A stretch of DNA of 64,000 nt, taken from Phytophthora quininea (Eukaryota > Oomycota > Peronosporomycetes > Peronosporales > Peronosporaceae). The notes below the pieces were generated by a model, which was given only the letters and a program-made list of their open reading frames with translations, had not been told where the DNA came from and did not search any database. The stretch is taken from positions 1-64,000 of the forward strand of contig JAAVTG010000783.1 in assembly GCA_011947345.1 (NCBI GenBank). The letters run 5' to 3'. Positions 49,107 to 60,748 of the stretch are shown in pieces; the stretch's first letter is position 1; each line of letters begins with the position of its first letter. Position numbers and translations under genes: made by a program.

Positions 49107-50152
49107 ATGAAGGCTGCTGTTGTTCCTGTGGTCCGAGCTGGCGCACGCGCGCTGTCCACGGGCGGCGAGCCGTTGGTGCTGGTGGAGAAGAGGGATAAAT
49201 ACGCGGTCGTGCGCATGAACCGCCCGCCCGTCAACTCACTCAACACGGCGGTCAGTAGCATAACAATTAGAGTGTGTAGACTGTTCCATAGCTAATAACT
49301 TTATGTGTGTTTCCGCAGCTAATTCAAGAGCTGGACGCGACCATCAAAAAGCTCGAAGACGACAAGAGCGTGAGGTGAGTCATCATACCACAAAATCAAC
49401 TTCAACGTCCTTCTTATTCGCCTGTTTTGGTGGTTGACTTTCATGTTGAACAGGGGCATGATCCTGGCCTCGTCCAACCAGAAAATCTTCTCGGCGGGCC
49501 TGGATATCCTGGAAATGTACCAGCCGCAGCCGACCAAGATCACCAAATTCTGGACGGCGCTGCAGAACCTGTACCTGCGTCTCTACACGACGCGGCTGGC
49601 TGCGGTGGCGGCTATTGAGGGCCACAGCCCCGCTGGGGCTGTCTGCTGGCCATGTGCTGCGACTATCGCGTCATGACAAGCGGCAAGCCCATGATAGGCC
49701 TCAACGAGACGCAGCTGGGTATCGTCGCCCCGACGTGGTTCCGCGACACGTTTGTGAACACCATCGGCCACCGTGAGGCCGAGAAGATGCTGGGACTGGG
49801 ACTGCAGGTGGACGCGATCAAAGCCAAGGCGATCGGTCTGGTGGATGAAGCGGTTGGTCTGGACGAAGTGTTCCCTCGCGCCGAAGCGGCAATGGGAAAG
49901 TGGCTGGCGATCCCAGGTACGGATGGGAGAGTTCTGCAGGCTTAAGAGGATAGCGCTTTATAACAATGCGTGGCTTTGTGTGCAGACCTGGCGCGCGTCA
50001 AGACCAAGTTGCTGATGCGCCAGGATACGGCAAACAGATTGATTGCCATCCGGGAACAAGACCTGGAGGCCTTCACGGACTTTGCGCAGACGGACAAGGT
50101 GCAGAAGTCGCTCGGGATGTACCTGGCTTCTCTAAAGGACAAGAAGAAGTAA
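49107..50152 (+). CDS. ECI1: Mitochondrial enoyl-CoA delta isomerase (ECI1/DCI type), four exons
   Basis: The enzyme shifts cis/trans-3 double bonds to trans-2 so that unsaturated fatty acids can enter beta-oxidation. Exon 1 (49107-49250) has a mitochondrial-type leader (MKAAVVPVVRAGARALSTGG) and VRMNRPPVNSLNTA. Exon 2 (49319-49374) is LIQELDATIKKLEDDKSV. Exon 3 (49454-49916) has MILASSNQKIFSAGLDILEM (oxyanion-hole region), VAAIEGHSPAGG, LAMCCDYRVMTSGKPMIGLN and ETQLGIVAPTWF with the catalytic Glu. Exon 4 (49986-50152) ends MYLASLKDKKK. The introns of 68, 79 and 69 nt are all GT-AG. A GGGG run at 49635-49638 is one base short in the GG of the SPAGG loop. It is convergent with ACY1, with about 150 bp between stops. 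Confidence 0.92.
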
Positions 50153-50303
50153 GTATTTCGGTCACCAACAGTAAAACGCACACTCACGTGCTTACGTCGA
50201 TTATGTGCAGCAGTTCAAAACTTTAATGAAACTTACGCGGACACTCGAATTCGCCACAAATTTCATTGCGTTTGCCTTTGCTCAAGTCGCTGCGATCGAG
50301 CAA

Positions 50304-51809
50304 TTAGTGAGCAAACATCCCCTGAAACACAGCAACGTACACGTCGATGCCGTGCACGAACGTGCTCCTTTGAAGACTTTCATTGTGTTCGTGGAGCAAA
50401 ATTTCCGTTTGTTTCATGGGCGAGAAACCAATCGCAGGCACACCCACTTTACGCAGATAGCGACTATCTGTAGCCGCGGGGAAGACCTCGGTCTCCAACG
50501 TCTCTCCAATACCTGCACATGCCTTTTGAAAAAGCTTCCACCAAACGTTGTCAGCATCCAGTGAAGTGACATAGTGTTGGTGCAGCGGGCTCGTCCAAGA
50601 GGCAAATTCCCAGGAAACGCCTTCGGCAGCACACCACTCATTCAGTATCGTTTCCATGGCCTTCATGTCCATCTGCGGTGAAATGCGGATATCAAAACCA
50701 GCGATAGCTTCCGTTGGTATCACGTTCAAAGCGTGGGTCTTGCCACCGTCACGTGACACTCCACTCTGCAGTGCCGTGATATTAATCGTTGTCACATCTC
50801 CGAGCTTCTTCTTCTTCATATCGCCGTGCTTGCAACCGTGATCAACACCAAGCGCTTTCTGCTGCTCGTCGCGGAAAGCCAATGCTTTGTTGCAAATGCC
50901 GATGATTTTCGAGGTGGCGGTGTTCGGGATGAACCTGCTGCCATGACCTGTGGGGCCTTCGGCCTTGACATACACCCACCACGGAGATCGCTCGCCGTAA
51001 AACACGGTGAACGCGTCACCAGGGTTGGCAAGTCCCTCGTCGAACGCGAACGCGATGGGAGTGATCGCTTTGAACTCGGAGCTTTGAGTAAACACTTCCA
51101 TTCCGTCAGCACCGCCAATCTCTTCGTCGGGGACAAAGAGAAGGTGGACGTTTCGCTTCGGCTTGAAGCCTGAAGTCATCAACGCGTGGATGGCCTCGAC
51201 GTATTGAATGCACACGCTCTTCATATCTTGCGTCCCGCGACCATAAATGCGACCATCGTCGAGTACTTTGGCCTAAAGTCGCAAGTGGCGAAACCAAAAT
51301 GAGTGCTCGCAGCAAGACAAATAATCGACAGAGACCAATTACGTTGAATGGATCGAATTGCCAGTGCTCCGGCAGTGCCGGCACGACATCGTAGTGAGAG
51401 TTCAAAATAATCCCAGGCAGTGTTGGGTCTTCCCCTTGCCACGTGGCCTGCAAAAATGTTCGTAAAATACTTCACCAAACCTCTCCATAAAAATTCTCCA
51501 TCCTTACCAGGACGATGGGCTTATTCTCTACGGGCGAGAAGATCTTGACTGGCAGTCCGACTACAACAGCAACTATTGAAAATACATACAGGGACACATT
51601 ACTATAGACTCCGTACGTTCTTCGAGGTATCCACGCAGCCATTCCGCACACTTTTGCAAGGAATACTCGTCAGTACTCAACATAAAGCGCGCACTCTCCT
51701 ATCGCAGACGCCTCACCTCCTTGTAGCTACCGTCCGGGCCCTCGCCGCTTACTGTGCGCAGACGCAACAGCTCCAGGAAGCGCTCGACTGGGTCCTTCCA
51801 TGTCTTCAT
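50304..51809 (-). CDS. ACY1: Aminoacylase-1 (M20 family metallopeptidase), five exons
   Basis: Aminoacylase-1 hydrolyses N-acyl amino acids in the cytosol. Exon 1 from ATG 51809 is [20 protein letters not shown] to GSYKE. Exon 2 holds [11 protein letters not shown]. Exon 3 is [20 protein letters not shown]. Exon 4 has the metal site [20 protein letters not shown]. Exon 5 (51272-50304) has GRGTQDMKS (second metal Asp), [18 protein letters not shown] (catalytic Glu-Glu), [48 protein letters not shown] and the last metal ligand in LLHEHNE. The intron 51273-51342 (70 nt, gtaatt...tttag, phase 0) is clear; the smaller upstream introns are read from splice consensus only. No frame breaks in the main exon. 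It is divergent from the next gene, with 91 bp between starts. Confidence 0.92.
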
Positions 51810-51900
51810 CTTGTGAGATGCCCATCTTCAACAAGAACTCTCTATACAAGAGCACTCATTTGCTCCAACTCTGTACAAGCACACTATCTCTTTCCAATCA

Positions 51901-53051
51901 ATGGAGGTGCGCCAAGCTATCCTCGAAGGTCGTCGCTTGGCTGATGCCGAGCGCTATGCGCAGGCCATGGCGCTCTGGAAAGAGGCTCTAGGCAGAGCAT
52001 ACTCACGGCAAGACTTTGCCAGCATGTTTGTACTGGCTACGAACGTAGGGGAGGCCTGTTGGCGACTGGCGGAGCAGGAGAAGGACCCCAGACGATGCTG
52101 ACAGAAACGACGGCGCATTTCGACTACGCGCTGGGCGTCGTGGACCAGTGTGCGCTCCGACAGGTTCTGGGAGGCTACAAGGCACTGTATCGTAGCGTTC
52201 GACGTGTGGAGGCAATGCGAGGACGAGTAGCGAAGCAGATGCAGCAGATCCAACTGGAGAGAGGGCTGCAGCAAGAAGAGAGACCGTGCACGACGTGTGG
52301 AGTGAATGGAGAAGTGGTGCTGGATGAGCAGGACGGCTGCTACTACTGCCAGAATTGCTATGATGTGTATTATGTTGGCGTGGGGGTAGATGAGAAGGAG
52401 CAGGCCGATGTCGAGAGCATCAAGGAGTTGGAAGGGAGTGCAGATGGCGAAAGTAAAGCTGTCATGAAGCATCAAGGAGATACTGCGACCGAAGAAGAAA
52501 CTGGAGAACCGGGGAGGGAGCGTGTTCGGTGCGAGCGCGTCGAGTTGGGATCGTTGGCGGATCTGCTCGCGTGTGACCCCGAGCCGTTCAGCAAACAAAG
52601 CGCTACTGTCGCCGACAAAAAGCGGTACTCCGTTGCAGAGCTACTAGACCTCAGGAAAATATCCCTGAGCGACTGCCCCGCAGCTATCTTGACAAGCCCA
52701 GTGTACGACGACGGCAGCGTAGCCCCTTTTGCTCGGGGCAAAAACAACTCCCGCAAGAAGGCGGGAAAATCTACGAGGTAAGCTGTCGCTATTCAGATGG
52801 CTCTTGTCGACGCAATTCGCGCTAATACTGGCTTGTTTGAATACAGTCTAAGCAAACAAGCTGATGCAGCCAGCAGCGCTCCAGACCAGCCCGCTGGCGA
52901 GTTGCTGCTGCCGTCGCTGGACTTGTGCGATTCGATCCGGAGGGGCTTTCAGGATCAGGACGAGGAAGATACTCGGGACGCGACACTACTGGATGCGATA
53001 CTGTCGAGCCAGGAGCAAGACTCGCTGGCGGCCTCCACGCTTGGACTGTGA
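51901..53051 (+). CDS. Hypothetical TPR-like protein with a four-cysteine cluster, two exons
   Basis: ATG 51901 gives EVRQAILEGRRLADAERYAQ then AMALWKEALGRAYSRQD, a TPR-like helical pair. A slip near 52095 follows. The sister frame gives FDYALGVVDQCALRQVLGGY and KALYRSVRRVEAM, then CTTCGVNGEVVLDEQDGCYY with CQNC, a probable zinc-binding C-x2-C...C-x2-C knuckle (about 52290-52355). The rest is acidic, with KRYSVAELLDLRKISLSDCP. The intron 52778-52846 (69 nt, gtaagc...tacag with a CTAATAC branch site) joins a last exon, GELLLPSLDLCDSIRRGF to LGL, ending at 53051. I do not know the family. No membrane segment or signal peptide is seen. Confidence 0.65.
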
Positions 53052-53189
53052 TGCCTTTTGATGTCTGAAATTATATCGCCCCTTCATCAGACTGGCTAAA
53101 ATCGATGGGTCACAAAAACGTGCGCATAAACCTGCCAAAACCAATAATCATTCGATATCGCAGGTCTAGCAACTATACTTTGTTCTACT

Positions 53190-55526
53190 ATGCTCTATAC
53201 CGACTCCAAATACACTTCCTCTGAGCGGCGCCACTCACCTTCCAAGCGGAGAAGCACGGCAACGCCCAGTGAGACCAGCCTTCTGATGGCGGACCAAGAG
53301 GCCAAGAGCGCCGAGCTCACGCGCAGCTTCCTGAGCTTCCGCATGCTCAAGGAGGTGCTGCAGTCCTCCAACATCAAAGACGACGAGGAGGTACGCGACG
53401 GCGGCACTGTTATCGATAGGGACGGTATAAAGTCATGACGGTATTAACCGGTTTCTTTCGGTACTTGTGCAGGCCGTCATGGTGACGCGCATGTGCGTGG
53501 ACCCTCGCCACGTCGAGGAGTTCGAGCGCCTGCTGCGGATGATCCTCAAGAGTACGCACACGGTGGGCCACGTGTCCACGTGTGTCGTGCGCCCGCCGCC
53601 CGGAGAGTTCACCTACACGTCTATCGTACGTGGCTGCCGCAGCAAAATAATACCGGTGTTTATTTCTTATATGATTTTATTTATTCTAATTGTAGGTGAA
53701 GTATTCGGGACTGCAAGCGATGCGGCAGATTTATCCTTCGACGGTGGAGAGCGGTGTGGACTTTTACAAGCTGCTGGCGGCCAGAGACTCTCTGCTGCTG
53801 GAGCCGCCCACGTACCAGATTGAAGCAGGTTTCGGCACGTGGATCGAGTCTGACGGCAATACCAAACCCATGCGGGGGACGACCCAGAAGAGGACGACAA
53901 CTTGGTGTATCAGAGTGTGCCGGGCCCTTGCTGCAACGATTCCTGTGAAAACCCGCACGGACTCAACGTGCGCGCGTCGTTTGTGGCGCCAACCAAAAAC
54001 TTTCAGCTCTTCCGACCGAGGTACCAGCGAAACAACAAGAAAGGAGGACAGAAGAACCTGCGCTGCTTCCCGTGCTGTCGAAACGGAAGACACGTCAGTT
54101 CTGGCTTTTGTGGAGACTCGATCCGAGTTCACGTGGCAGTGAGTCGAGTGACGGAGTCGGGCGGCGTGAAGATTTGCCCCATCCAGACGACGCGTCCGGC
54201 TGTGCTGGCGTTTGCGCGGTTTCTGAATCTCGAGGGCACTTTTGATCAGACAGTCTCAGGCCCCGAAGTTTTCCCCGGGCAGACGATCGAGAAGACTGAT
54301 GTGCTGGCTTGGGTTCGAGACAAGGAGCACCCGATGAACCCGCTGTTCCCTGGCATCCTGCGTGGTGCTGCAATGGAGACGTCGTCACAGTCGGCAATTT
54401 TCGAGTTTAATGCAGAGTGCAAGGCTTGGCATTACGGCTGGACGGCCCCTCGAGGACAGGGTCTCTCAGGCAGCGATGCACAACACGTGCTGGAAGTGCT
54501 TTTCATGAAGCCGATGGGCTCGTACATGTACTGCCTGGAGCGCTTGCGTTCCGACGGCTTCTCCATCTACTCAAGTCGCCGAGCCAGCCACGCAGTAATC
54601 AAGCCTGAGGCCGAACCGTTCCATGCTGGGGAACCTGATGACAGGGCTCTCAAGCGCAAACGTTCCGTTCACCCAGCACCGGCATCGCCAGCACGCGCAT
54701 TGATGGCTCCGCCCCCAGCTTCTCCAGCATCCACAGTTGTGTCGAATTCTACTAACGACTCACCGATTGTATCCCCTCTAAAGAGAATATGGAGTACGGG
54801 CGTCGACCGAGTGTGTCGTCTGCCATGCGCTCCGTAGCCCCGGCACCTCCGACGTCCACTGGGTTTATGGATGTGACCTCTCCGATGTCAGATGTGCCGC
54901 CGTTCAAGATGGAGAACATATTTGGCTCAGTATCCTCGCCAATGGCAGTGTGCCCTCCAGCAAATTCCGTTCTCGTGGACAGTGCAGCGTCGGGTTTCGA
55001 CTACCGTGGACTTGATAACTTGATGTGCAGCGGTGGAATGCTACAGACCCAACAGCCACAACAACAAAATCAGCAGCAGCAGCAACAGCTTCAGCAGCAG
55101 CTGCTCATCACTCAGCAAAACCAACAGCTCCGCCAACATCAGCGCGAACAGCAAGAGTTGCTGCATCACCAGCAGCAACTGATTCAGCAGCTTTCGGAGC
55201 AAATGATGATTAGCCAACGCCAGCAGCAGCAGCAGCAGCAAGTGTCAGACCACCAGCCAGGGGATCTCTTGAGCCACTCGCTTTTTCAGGAAGAAATGCC
55301 GGCGCGTCGTGTGGTTTCAACCGATGAGCTGCCATGGTCGGAGCTTTACAATTTATTTGACCCTACACCATTGTCCCCGGCCAGCACGGATGACGACCCC
55401 GATCACGACGATGAAAGTCTGCCGAGCCCAGGCAATAGTCCGGCGCCTTCGTCGGCGTCTGTCACGAGTTCCATGGCTTCGCCCTCTGTCGTGCCCACAC
55501 AGCAACCGATTCTGAATTACTTATAG
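53190..55526 (+). CDS. Regulator-like protein: ferredoxin-fold-like N-terminus, Cys-rich middle, poly-Q C-terminus
   Basis: Three exons, with GT-AG introns 53391-53472 and 53626-53695. Exon 1 is polar (RHSPSKRRSTATPSETS), then SFLSFRMLKEVLQSSN. Exons 2 and 3 give AVMVTRMCVDPRHVEEFERL and a beta/alpha pattern through VKYSGLQAMRQIYPS that resembles an ABM/Dabb ferredoxin-like fold, or a structural look-alike. After a slip near 53878 comes a Cys-rich basic block (CFPCCRNGRHVSSGFCGDSI) and IRVHVAVSRVTESGGVKICP, possibly DNA-binding. A second slip near 54785 precedes a Gln-rich stretch (55063-55245) and a Pro/Ser/acidic tail (DELPWSELYNLFDPTPLSPA) like an activation domain. The whole suggests a transcription regulator of a kind I do not recognise. 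The stop is at 55526. Confidence 0.6.
55063..55245 (+). repeat. Interrupted CAG/CAA (poly-Gln) tract
   Basis: Runs of cag and caa codons (for example 55070-55090 and 55222-55240) encode Gln-rich sequence in the regulator-like gene. The mix of CAG and CAA and the many interruptions suggest selection for Gln rather than pure repeat growth, though lengths may still vary among isolates. Confidence 0.8.
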
Positions 55527-56542
55527 CAACATAATTCATGAGAGCCCCCGACGCGATCTGCAACGCTGAGTGATCGGGAAGGAAATGGACTGTCCAAGAC
55601 GACAACAAGAAGCGCATACCAAGGGATGAGAGCATGATCTGCTATTCACGATCTACTGCATCGAGTGCGTCAAGAAAAGATGCTGGGCAAAGGGAAGACC
55701 TGAGCGCAATTTTTGTGCCTCCGCGCTGTAGCGTCTTGCGCTCCCGCGTTTTGTTTCTTGAGCGAACCTGTGGTGAGTTTGGCCGTTGTGCCTGTTAGTA
55801 TTGAGTGCCATGAGAAATATCACCAGAGCGCATACATCAGAACACCCCACAGTTAAAGAAGTGTAGTAACCAATCCACTAAACATACTAACAAACAAGTT
55901 TTTGTTGTTGTCACTGCTTGCGAACCTGGCGACTTGGCACACAACGACCCACTAACCAATTCCGTACAACCCGGAGCTCACCTTCATGGACGGCGTCGAG
56001 ACAATCCAATGCTACATGAACAACCAGAAAAGCAAGGCCCAACGGTACGAAGTCGACATGAACCTGAGTGCTTGGTCGGCGGTGGTCGGTCTCGTGGAAA
56101 GCGATGTCGTTTTACACGTAGCTCGCGTGGGCAACCGACATTTGAACTCGCACATATTCAGCACTTTTGGGGCCACCGGAATGTAAAACCATTCAACATC
56201 GGTATCCTCTGCGCGTCGTCGAACGCAAGTTGGTTGACTCGATGGTGGACGTGGCTCATGCAAGTTCTCCACTCGAAGCGATATCGTCGACTCTTGTCCC
56301 TCAACTTTGTGTTCGCATTCGTGCCAAGTCAACGTGATGGAATAGAGAAAGCCGTGCAAGCTGTCCAGCAAGATTAGATTCACTACGGTAGCCTCGACCA
56401 AGAATGATAAAAATCGCTATATTATAGTCGTGAGCGCACACCTTCCAACACTCTGCAAAATACCATGACAATTATGATGAAAGTGGAAGGAGCCCGCACT
56501 CGAAAATTGCCAGCTCAGTGGCGGCGGCTTCCTTCACATCAA
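55527..56542. other. Intergenic, no gene supported
   Basis: This 1 kb lies between two convergent genes. A plus frame at 55986-56186 (SAWSAVVGLVESDVVLHVAR) and an overlapping one at 55934-56377 are open but short and unmatched. They could be transposon debris or the end of an unseen exon. Confidence 0.4.
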
Positions 56543-58213
56543 TTACGGTGCCCGCTTCTCCTCAAACTCTTTCGCGTGAGCCATGCAGTATCCTTTCCGT
56601 TGTGCCCATTTTGAACATTTGGCGAACTTGCAGCGCACCCCGCCGCCATGAGTTCGGCACAGATGCTTCAGATGGGCCTTCTTCCGACACCCCTCGACAG
56701 CGCAGAACTCGCCACCGCCGTGGGACTTGCAGAGACCTTTAGACTGCGCCGCCCGGACGCAGCCTTCCTTCTTGCAACGGGAGCCGCCACCATGCGCAAT
56801 GCACAGGCCGCGGCTCTGGCTGTTCTTCGTGCAGCCCTCAAAAACACACTGGTGGGCGCCGCCATGTTTCTTGCACTTTTGGTGCGACCGAGCTCGGTTC
56901 ACGCAGCCAGGGAACTCGCATTGTCGGCTCCGCGGACGCTTCGCTGCTGTTTTTGCTGGGCTCGTCGATATCGTTGATATTACTTTTGCTGGAGTGGGTG
57001 TACTTGTGGCAGCAGTCATTGCACTCGAAACGAGCACTGGCTGACTGGTGTCAGAAGATGCTGTCAATAAGGTTGATCCACTGTGAAATATTCCCAACGA
57101 GGGGACAATCTCCCGCTTCTGCTCCATGGGCATGCTCCTTGCCAAACTGCGGAAGGAACTCGTACTGCTTATTGGGCGAGCAGAAGTAGCATTGCCAACA
57201 TTTGCGGTTGCTGACACCGGGAACACGTCGCTATAGATCTCACGAGGTCTCTTCCCTACGCGTCCAGAAGCATCTTCACCCGTCGAACTTCGATCACGCT
57301 TGATGCCAAAATCCAACGTTGGCAGCGAAAGCAGCCGATCCAACTGCGGCTCTCTCGTCTGCACATTAACCACAGTGCCTATCTTCCTGTCTGTAGCCAC
57401 CGAATGATCCGCTTTCATCATACTGCTCCCGGACGTCCCCAGTGGTGTCGTTGGAGATGGCCCTGCCTCCATCGGTCCACACAAATAGTCCAGATCTCCC
57501 TGGTTAAACTCTGAAAGCTGGGGATAGTCCATCTTGAGCTCCTCGTCCGGATTCAAGTACAGTGATTGCTGCTGGTGTTGCGTCGCGTTATTATCCGCCT
57601 CGTAGCCGATATCCGCCGAAGATGTTGTGCTGTTCCAGAGCGAATACAGCCCCGAGTCGTACTCTGGCAGCAGCGAATCCACCGTAAACATCGACGTCCC
57701 ATTGGGAGACCCCAGCGCACTCAAAGTGGCTCCTGCATTGCTGTTGTGACTGGTTGTGGTGACGTTGCTGCTGCTGGTCGCTGCGCTCACTGTGGACGTG
57801 GCGCTGCGCGTCACATTGCGAGTACTGAGTCCCCAATTGGCGCTGAAGTCTGGAAGTGGGTGGTCCGTCTCATAAGTTGAGGGAGGGGACGGAAACCCCA
57901 CCGCGCTGTACGGCGCCAGGAAGGTGGACGAGGTGTTGAGTCTTGGTCGTTTCCCTGTAGAACTTGACGGCATCGGCATCGTCTCTCCAAAAGTGTTGCA
58001 AGGGGTGTAAAGTAGCGAGTTGGTGGAGCTATTGTGACTGCCGTGGCTGGTGCTGCGCTCCAAAATGGACTGCAGATAGGGTCCCGTAGACGTCGCCGCA
58101 CTTGCCGACGCCTTGACGCGAGGCAGATGCCCCGCTGGAGCTGATACCTGTGGAACCTGCGGCTGTCCTGGCACTCGCTGCGCCGCTCTCAAGTGAACGT
58201 CCAAGTTGCCCAT
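56543..58213 (-). CDS. WRKY19-type zinc-finger repeat protein
   Basis: The C-terminus has five tandem fingers of the C-x4-C...C-x3-H type: CEFPGCVNRARSHQKCKKHG, CVFEGCTKNSQSRGLCIAHG, CKKEGCVRAAQSKGLCKSHG, CAVEGCRKKAHLKHLCRTHG and CKFAKCSKWAQRKGYCMAH (about 56900-56580). These are the fingers named after plant WRKY19 and are common in oomycete proteins. A basic stretch (KTAAKRPRSRQ) precedes them. The N-terminal 400 residues are Ser/Thr/Pro-rich with Asp/Glu patches (PDEELKMDYPQLSEFNQGDL), like an activation region. MGNLDVHL at 58213 is the first ATG of the long frame. A Gln-rich frame upstream (58215-58420: GPQQQEQQPEQPQTSTAATT) may be the true N-terminus after a slip in a GGC run. It is probably a nuclear DNA-binding protein. 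Confidence 0.75.
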   Translation of the reverse strand: MGNLDVHLRAAQRVPGQPQVPQVSAPAGHLPRVKASASAATSTGPYLQSILERSTSHGSHNSSTNSLLYTPCNTFGETMPMPSSSTGKRPRLNTSSTFLAPYSAVGFPSPPSTYETDHPLPDFSANWGLSTRNVTRSATSTVSAATSSSNVTTTSHNSNAGATLSALGSPNGTSMFTVDSLLPEYDSGLYSLWNSTTSSADIGYEADNNATQHQQQSLYLNPDEELKMDYPQLSEFNQGDLDYLCGPMEAGPSPTTPLGTSGSSMMKADHSVATDRKIGTVVNVQTREPQLDRLLSLPTLDFGIKRDRSSTGEDASGRVGKRPREIYSDVFPVSATANVGNATSARPISSTSSFRSLARSMPMEQKREIVPSLGIFHSGSTLLTASSDTSQPVLVSSAMTAATSTPTPAKVISTISTSPAKTAAKRPRSRQCEFPGCVNRARSHQKCKKHGGAHQCVFEGCTKNSQSRGLCIAHGGGSRCKKEGCVRAAQSKGLCKSHGGGEFCAVEGCRKKAHLKHLCRTHGGGVRCKFAKCSKWAQRKGYCMAHAKEFEEKRAP

Positions 58214-59252
58214 TTCCGCCGCCTCCCCCTCGTCTTCCGCGCACTGGTTCCTTTGTTTCGTGTCTGTGGGTTGTGGCTGCGGTGGAAGTCTGCGGTTGTT
58301 CCGGTTGCTGTTCCTGTTGCTGTGGGCCAAGAGTCCCACGCGCCGAGCGTCCAGGGCTCGTCGGCGCCCCCGCCGCTCTGGCTGAAGAGCGCCTCGCTGC
58401 CGGCGATCTCAGTCGCCGTTGTGTCTCGCTGAGCTGTCCCCGCGCTGCGCCTCGTGGTGAGCGCCCTCTCGCTTCCGCGCCGCTCGGTTTCCCCACCGGG
58501 AGAAAACCTGCTTCTTTTACTACGCGCTGATTCGCGATTGGCCGCAGCTCAATTTTTTCAAACAGAAACGCTTTGTAGACATGACTGCATACTGAAAACA
58601 AGTGTGCGCCGCCCAAGTTCTCCGACGGATTTGCCGCTTCCTTCCGCCCCAGCAGCGAACGCCCTCGGCGAGGACAAAATGCAACGTCGGCTGGAAGTGA
58701 CGTTTTCGAGTCCCGAGCGCAACTGAATGAGCTCGGACGGAATGTCGAGTCGATGGTGGTGTGGAATGGACCTCTTGATACAAAATAGATGGGTCTCTTC
58801 AATCCGCCTTGAAGATGCGTCAGCACCACTGCCATCGCCACGTTGAAACCATACTTGCTCGCTTGACCGCCAGAAACTCTGAGGCAGTCCCAGCCAGTAT
58901 TTCCGACGTCGAGAGGAACAAGTTGGGTCTAACACGTTTGCCTCAAAATACAGCGAGAAATCCTCTCAAATGGAGCGCCGTATCTCCTCACGCCTCAGGA
59001 GCTGCATGGATGACGACACCAAAGTCAGTGACGGATGAATGAATAGCGTGGCAACCTGTGCGAGCAGATGAGGTCTTGAGTAGCGCGATAATGCAGACAA
59101 GTACACTATCGAGTCCACAATTGCAGAATACTCTCACACTGCTCCGTCGTGGTCTGCACAAACTAACAGCATCACTTTGGTCTAACAGAAGGATCAATAC
59201 GTGTTGTGCTAGTCGCTGCTTACGATATCGGGACTGGGTATTGTTATCCCAG
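58214..59252. other. Region between zinc-finger gene and small spliced gene
   Basis: The part next to the zinc-finger gene (to about 58500) likely encodes its N-terminus in another frame (Arg/Pro/Gln-rich). The remainder (58500-59250) shows no supported gene and should hold its promoter. Confidence 0.4.
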
Positions 59253-60056
59253 CTACAGACAGTGAATTACCGTTTCTAGGTGCTGCATGAGAGGGATTCC
59301 TTGCACGTTGAAGCGCGCCAGATACTCTCGGTTTCGGTTGCGCTGTTCAATGTTCCACCTGCCAGGCCATAGTAAAAAGAAAATGTTAGTTTCTACGGAC
59401 CAGCACCCGCCTACCACCCAGTCATACCGTCGACGAACGCGACGGAAATGCGCGCGGTGCTCCTGCAGCAGTTCCGACTGAGAGAGGTCGCATCGCGAAT
59501 TGATAATGTCCTGTGAATGTCCACGAACCGTTAGTTTGTGTCCGATAGATGACGACAGCTATCGGCGTACTTCTTGTGAGCGGACGGAGCTGCCTTCTCT
59601 TGGCTCCTGCTTGGTGTCATCGTGGCGTGTGCTCTTCTGTGCAGCTGCTCGGATCGACCTCTTCTTGACTTTGGAGGCTGCAGTGCGATGGGACCTGTAG
59701 ACAGACAGCAGCAACGCGTTTAACTCACTGGGAGTCTGTTTGCTGTTCAAGTCCTTTCCTTCCTCACCTCTGCGCCTTGGCCTTGACCTTCTGCAGCGCC
59801 ACTGCATCAGCCGTCTACAACCAGCAACAGCCAATCCATTAATTTAATCTGCATTGATCGACTCAGTCAGTCAAACTTTGCATCGTACGTGCTCGAAAAT
59901 GCCCGAGATGTTGGACGGCGAGTCTGTGACCAGGAGCTGCGTCTCCAGGGGCGACGGCGCCGCGTGCGTGCTGAGCATGATGAGCTCCTCTGCCACACAG
60001 AACGTCTCGGCGTCGTGGGCCAGCGGCCTGCTGTCACTCTCTGTTGCCTCCAGCAT
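59253..60056 (-). CDS. Small hypothetical gene, five exons
   Basis: The family is not recognised, but the splicing is well supported. The exons are 60056-59889 (LAHDAETFCVAEELIMLSTH to SGIFEH), 59814-59768 (TADAVALQKVKAKAQ), 59694-59571 (SHRTAASKVKKRSIRAAAQK), 59510-59428 (DIINSRCDLSQSELLQEHRA) and 59358 onward (WNIEQRNRNREYLARFNVQG). The four introns of 74, 73, 60 and 69 nt are all GT-AG and keep one open frame across every join with no slips. Reading on from IPLMQHLET reaches a stop at 59253, but a gtaatt there could instead open a fifth intron and more exons. The protein is about 175 residues, basic, with no membrane segment. The basic helical middle could bind nucleic acid or tubulin; nothing shows which. 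Confidence 0.6.
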
Positions 60057-60748
60057 AGCGGGTCTGCCTCGCACGGAATCCGGACTCGAACGATGAAGTT
60101 GCGACTTGCTAAACGAGAACGGCACTTTGAGCAGCAATTTGAATTTGGGGAGGGAAAAGCAAAAATGGGCTGGGCCCGTTCCGTAAAAGTTAGCCTCGCT
60201 TTACAGGCGGCGATTCAAATAGTACGCTATTTGATATACAGGATGCATGAAAAGGGAGGAAGTCCGTACTTGGATTGTCACTATTCGACTTTTGGCGGGT
60301 AAGCCCGCCGTTTTTACCCGCGGTTTCTATAAAAATATTTTTGAAAAATAAATAATTGGCACCGGCGCTTGCTGACAATCGCGAGCAAGTAAGGTGCTGG
60401 TAATTTCGCTGTCTGCGCTCGTCTACAGTGGTCCCATGATCGGTGCGCACGCACCCACCAAGTGCTTCTGCACCAGGCCCACCGTGGCCAGCGGCGATGT
60501 CTGGTGGGCTAACCAGAGTAGCGCTAGCTACCAACAAATATAATGGTCTAACGTACTGCTACTCGATCCTTCCGTGCCGTTGCTACTTGACTACTCTGTG
60601 CTAAGAGTTCTTCAAGAGCATCGCATGCGGGGGCCAAGCGGGCTAGTGTACCACAGGGGCCTGCCTAATAGTACCCTTTGGGGGCTCTGCCACGCACACG
60701 AGTCTCTCTTCCTACAGAGCTGCTGATACCTGCGCCAATTCTCACCTA
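60057..60748. other. Intergenic, repeat-like, no gene seen
   Basis: This stretch includes the small palindrome ggcgggtaagcccgcc (about 60295-60310), an AT-rich stretch (60325-60355) and GC-rich DNA to 60720. It looks like the edge of transposon DNA, but no coding trace supports that. Confidence 0.4.

Noticed and set aside
55070..55245. CRISPR-like or satellite repeat
   Set aside because: It is a coding CAG/CAA tract inside a clear open frame, without spacers or regular period.
55934..56377. A possible gene between the poly-Q protein and the zinc-finger protein
   Set aside because: Two overlapping frames compete, neither has a recognisable block or good splice context, so it was left as unassigned.
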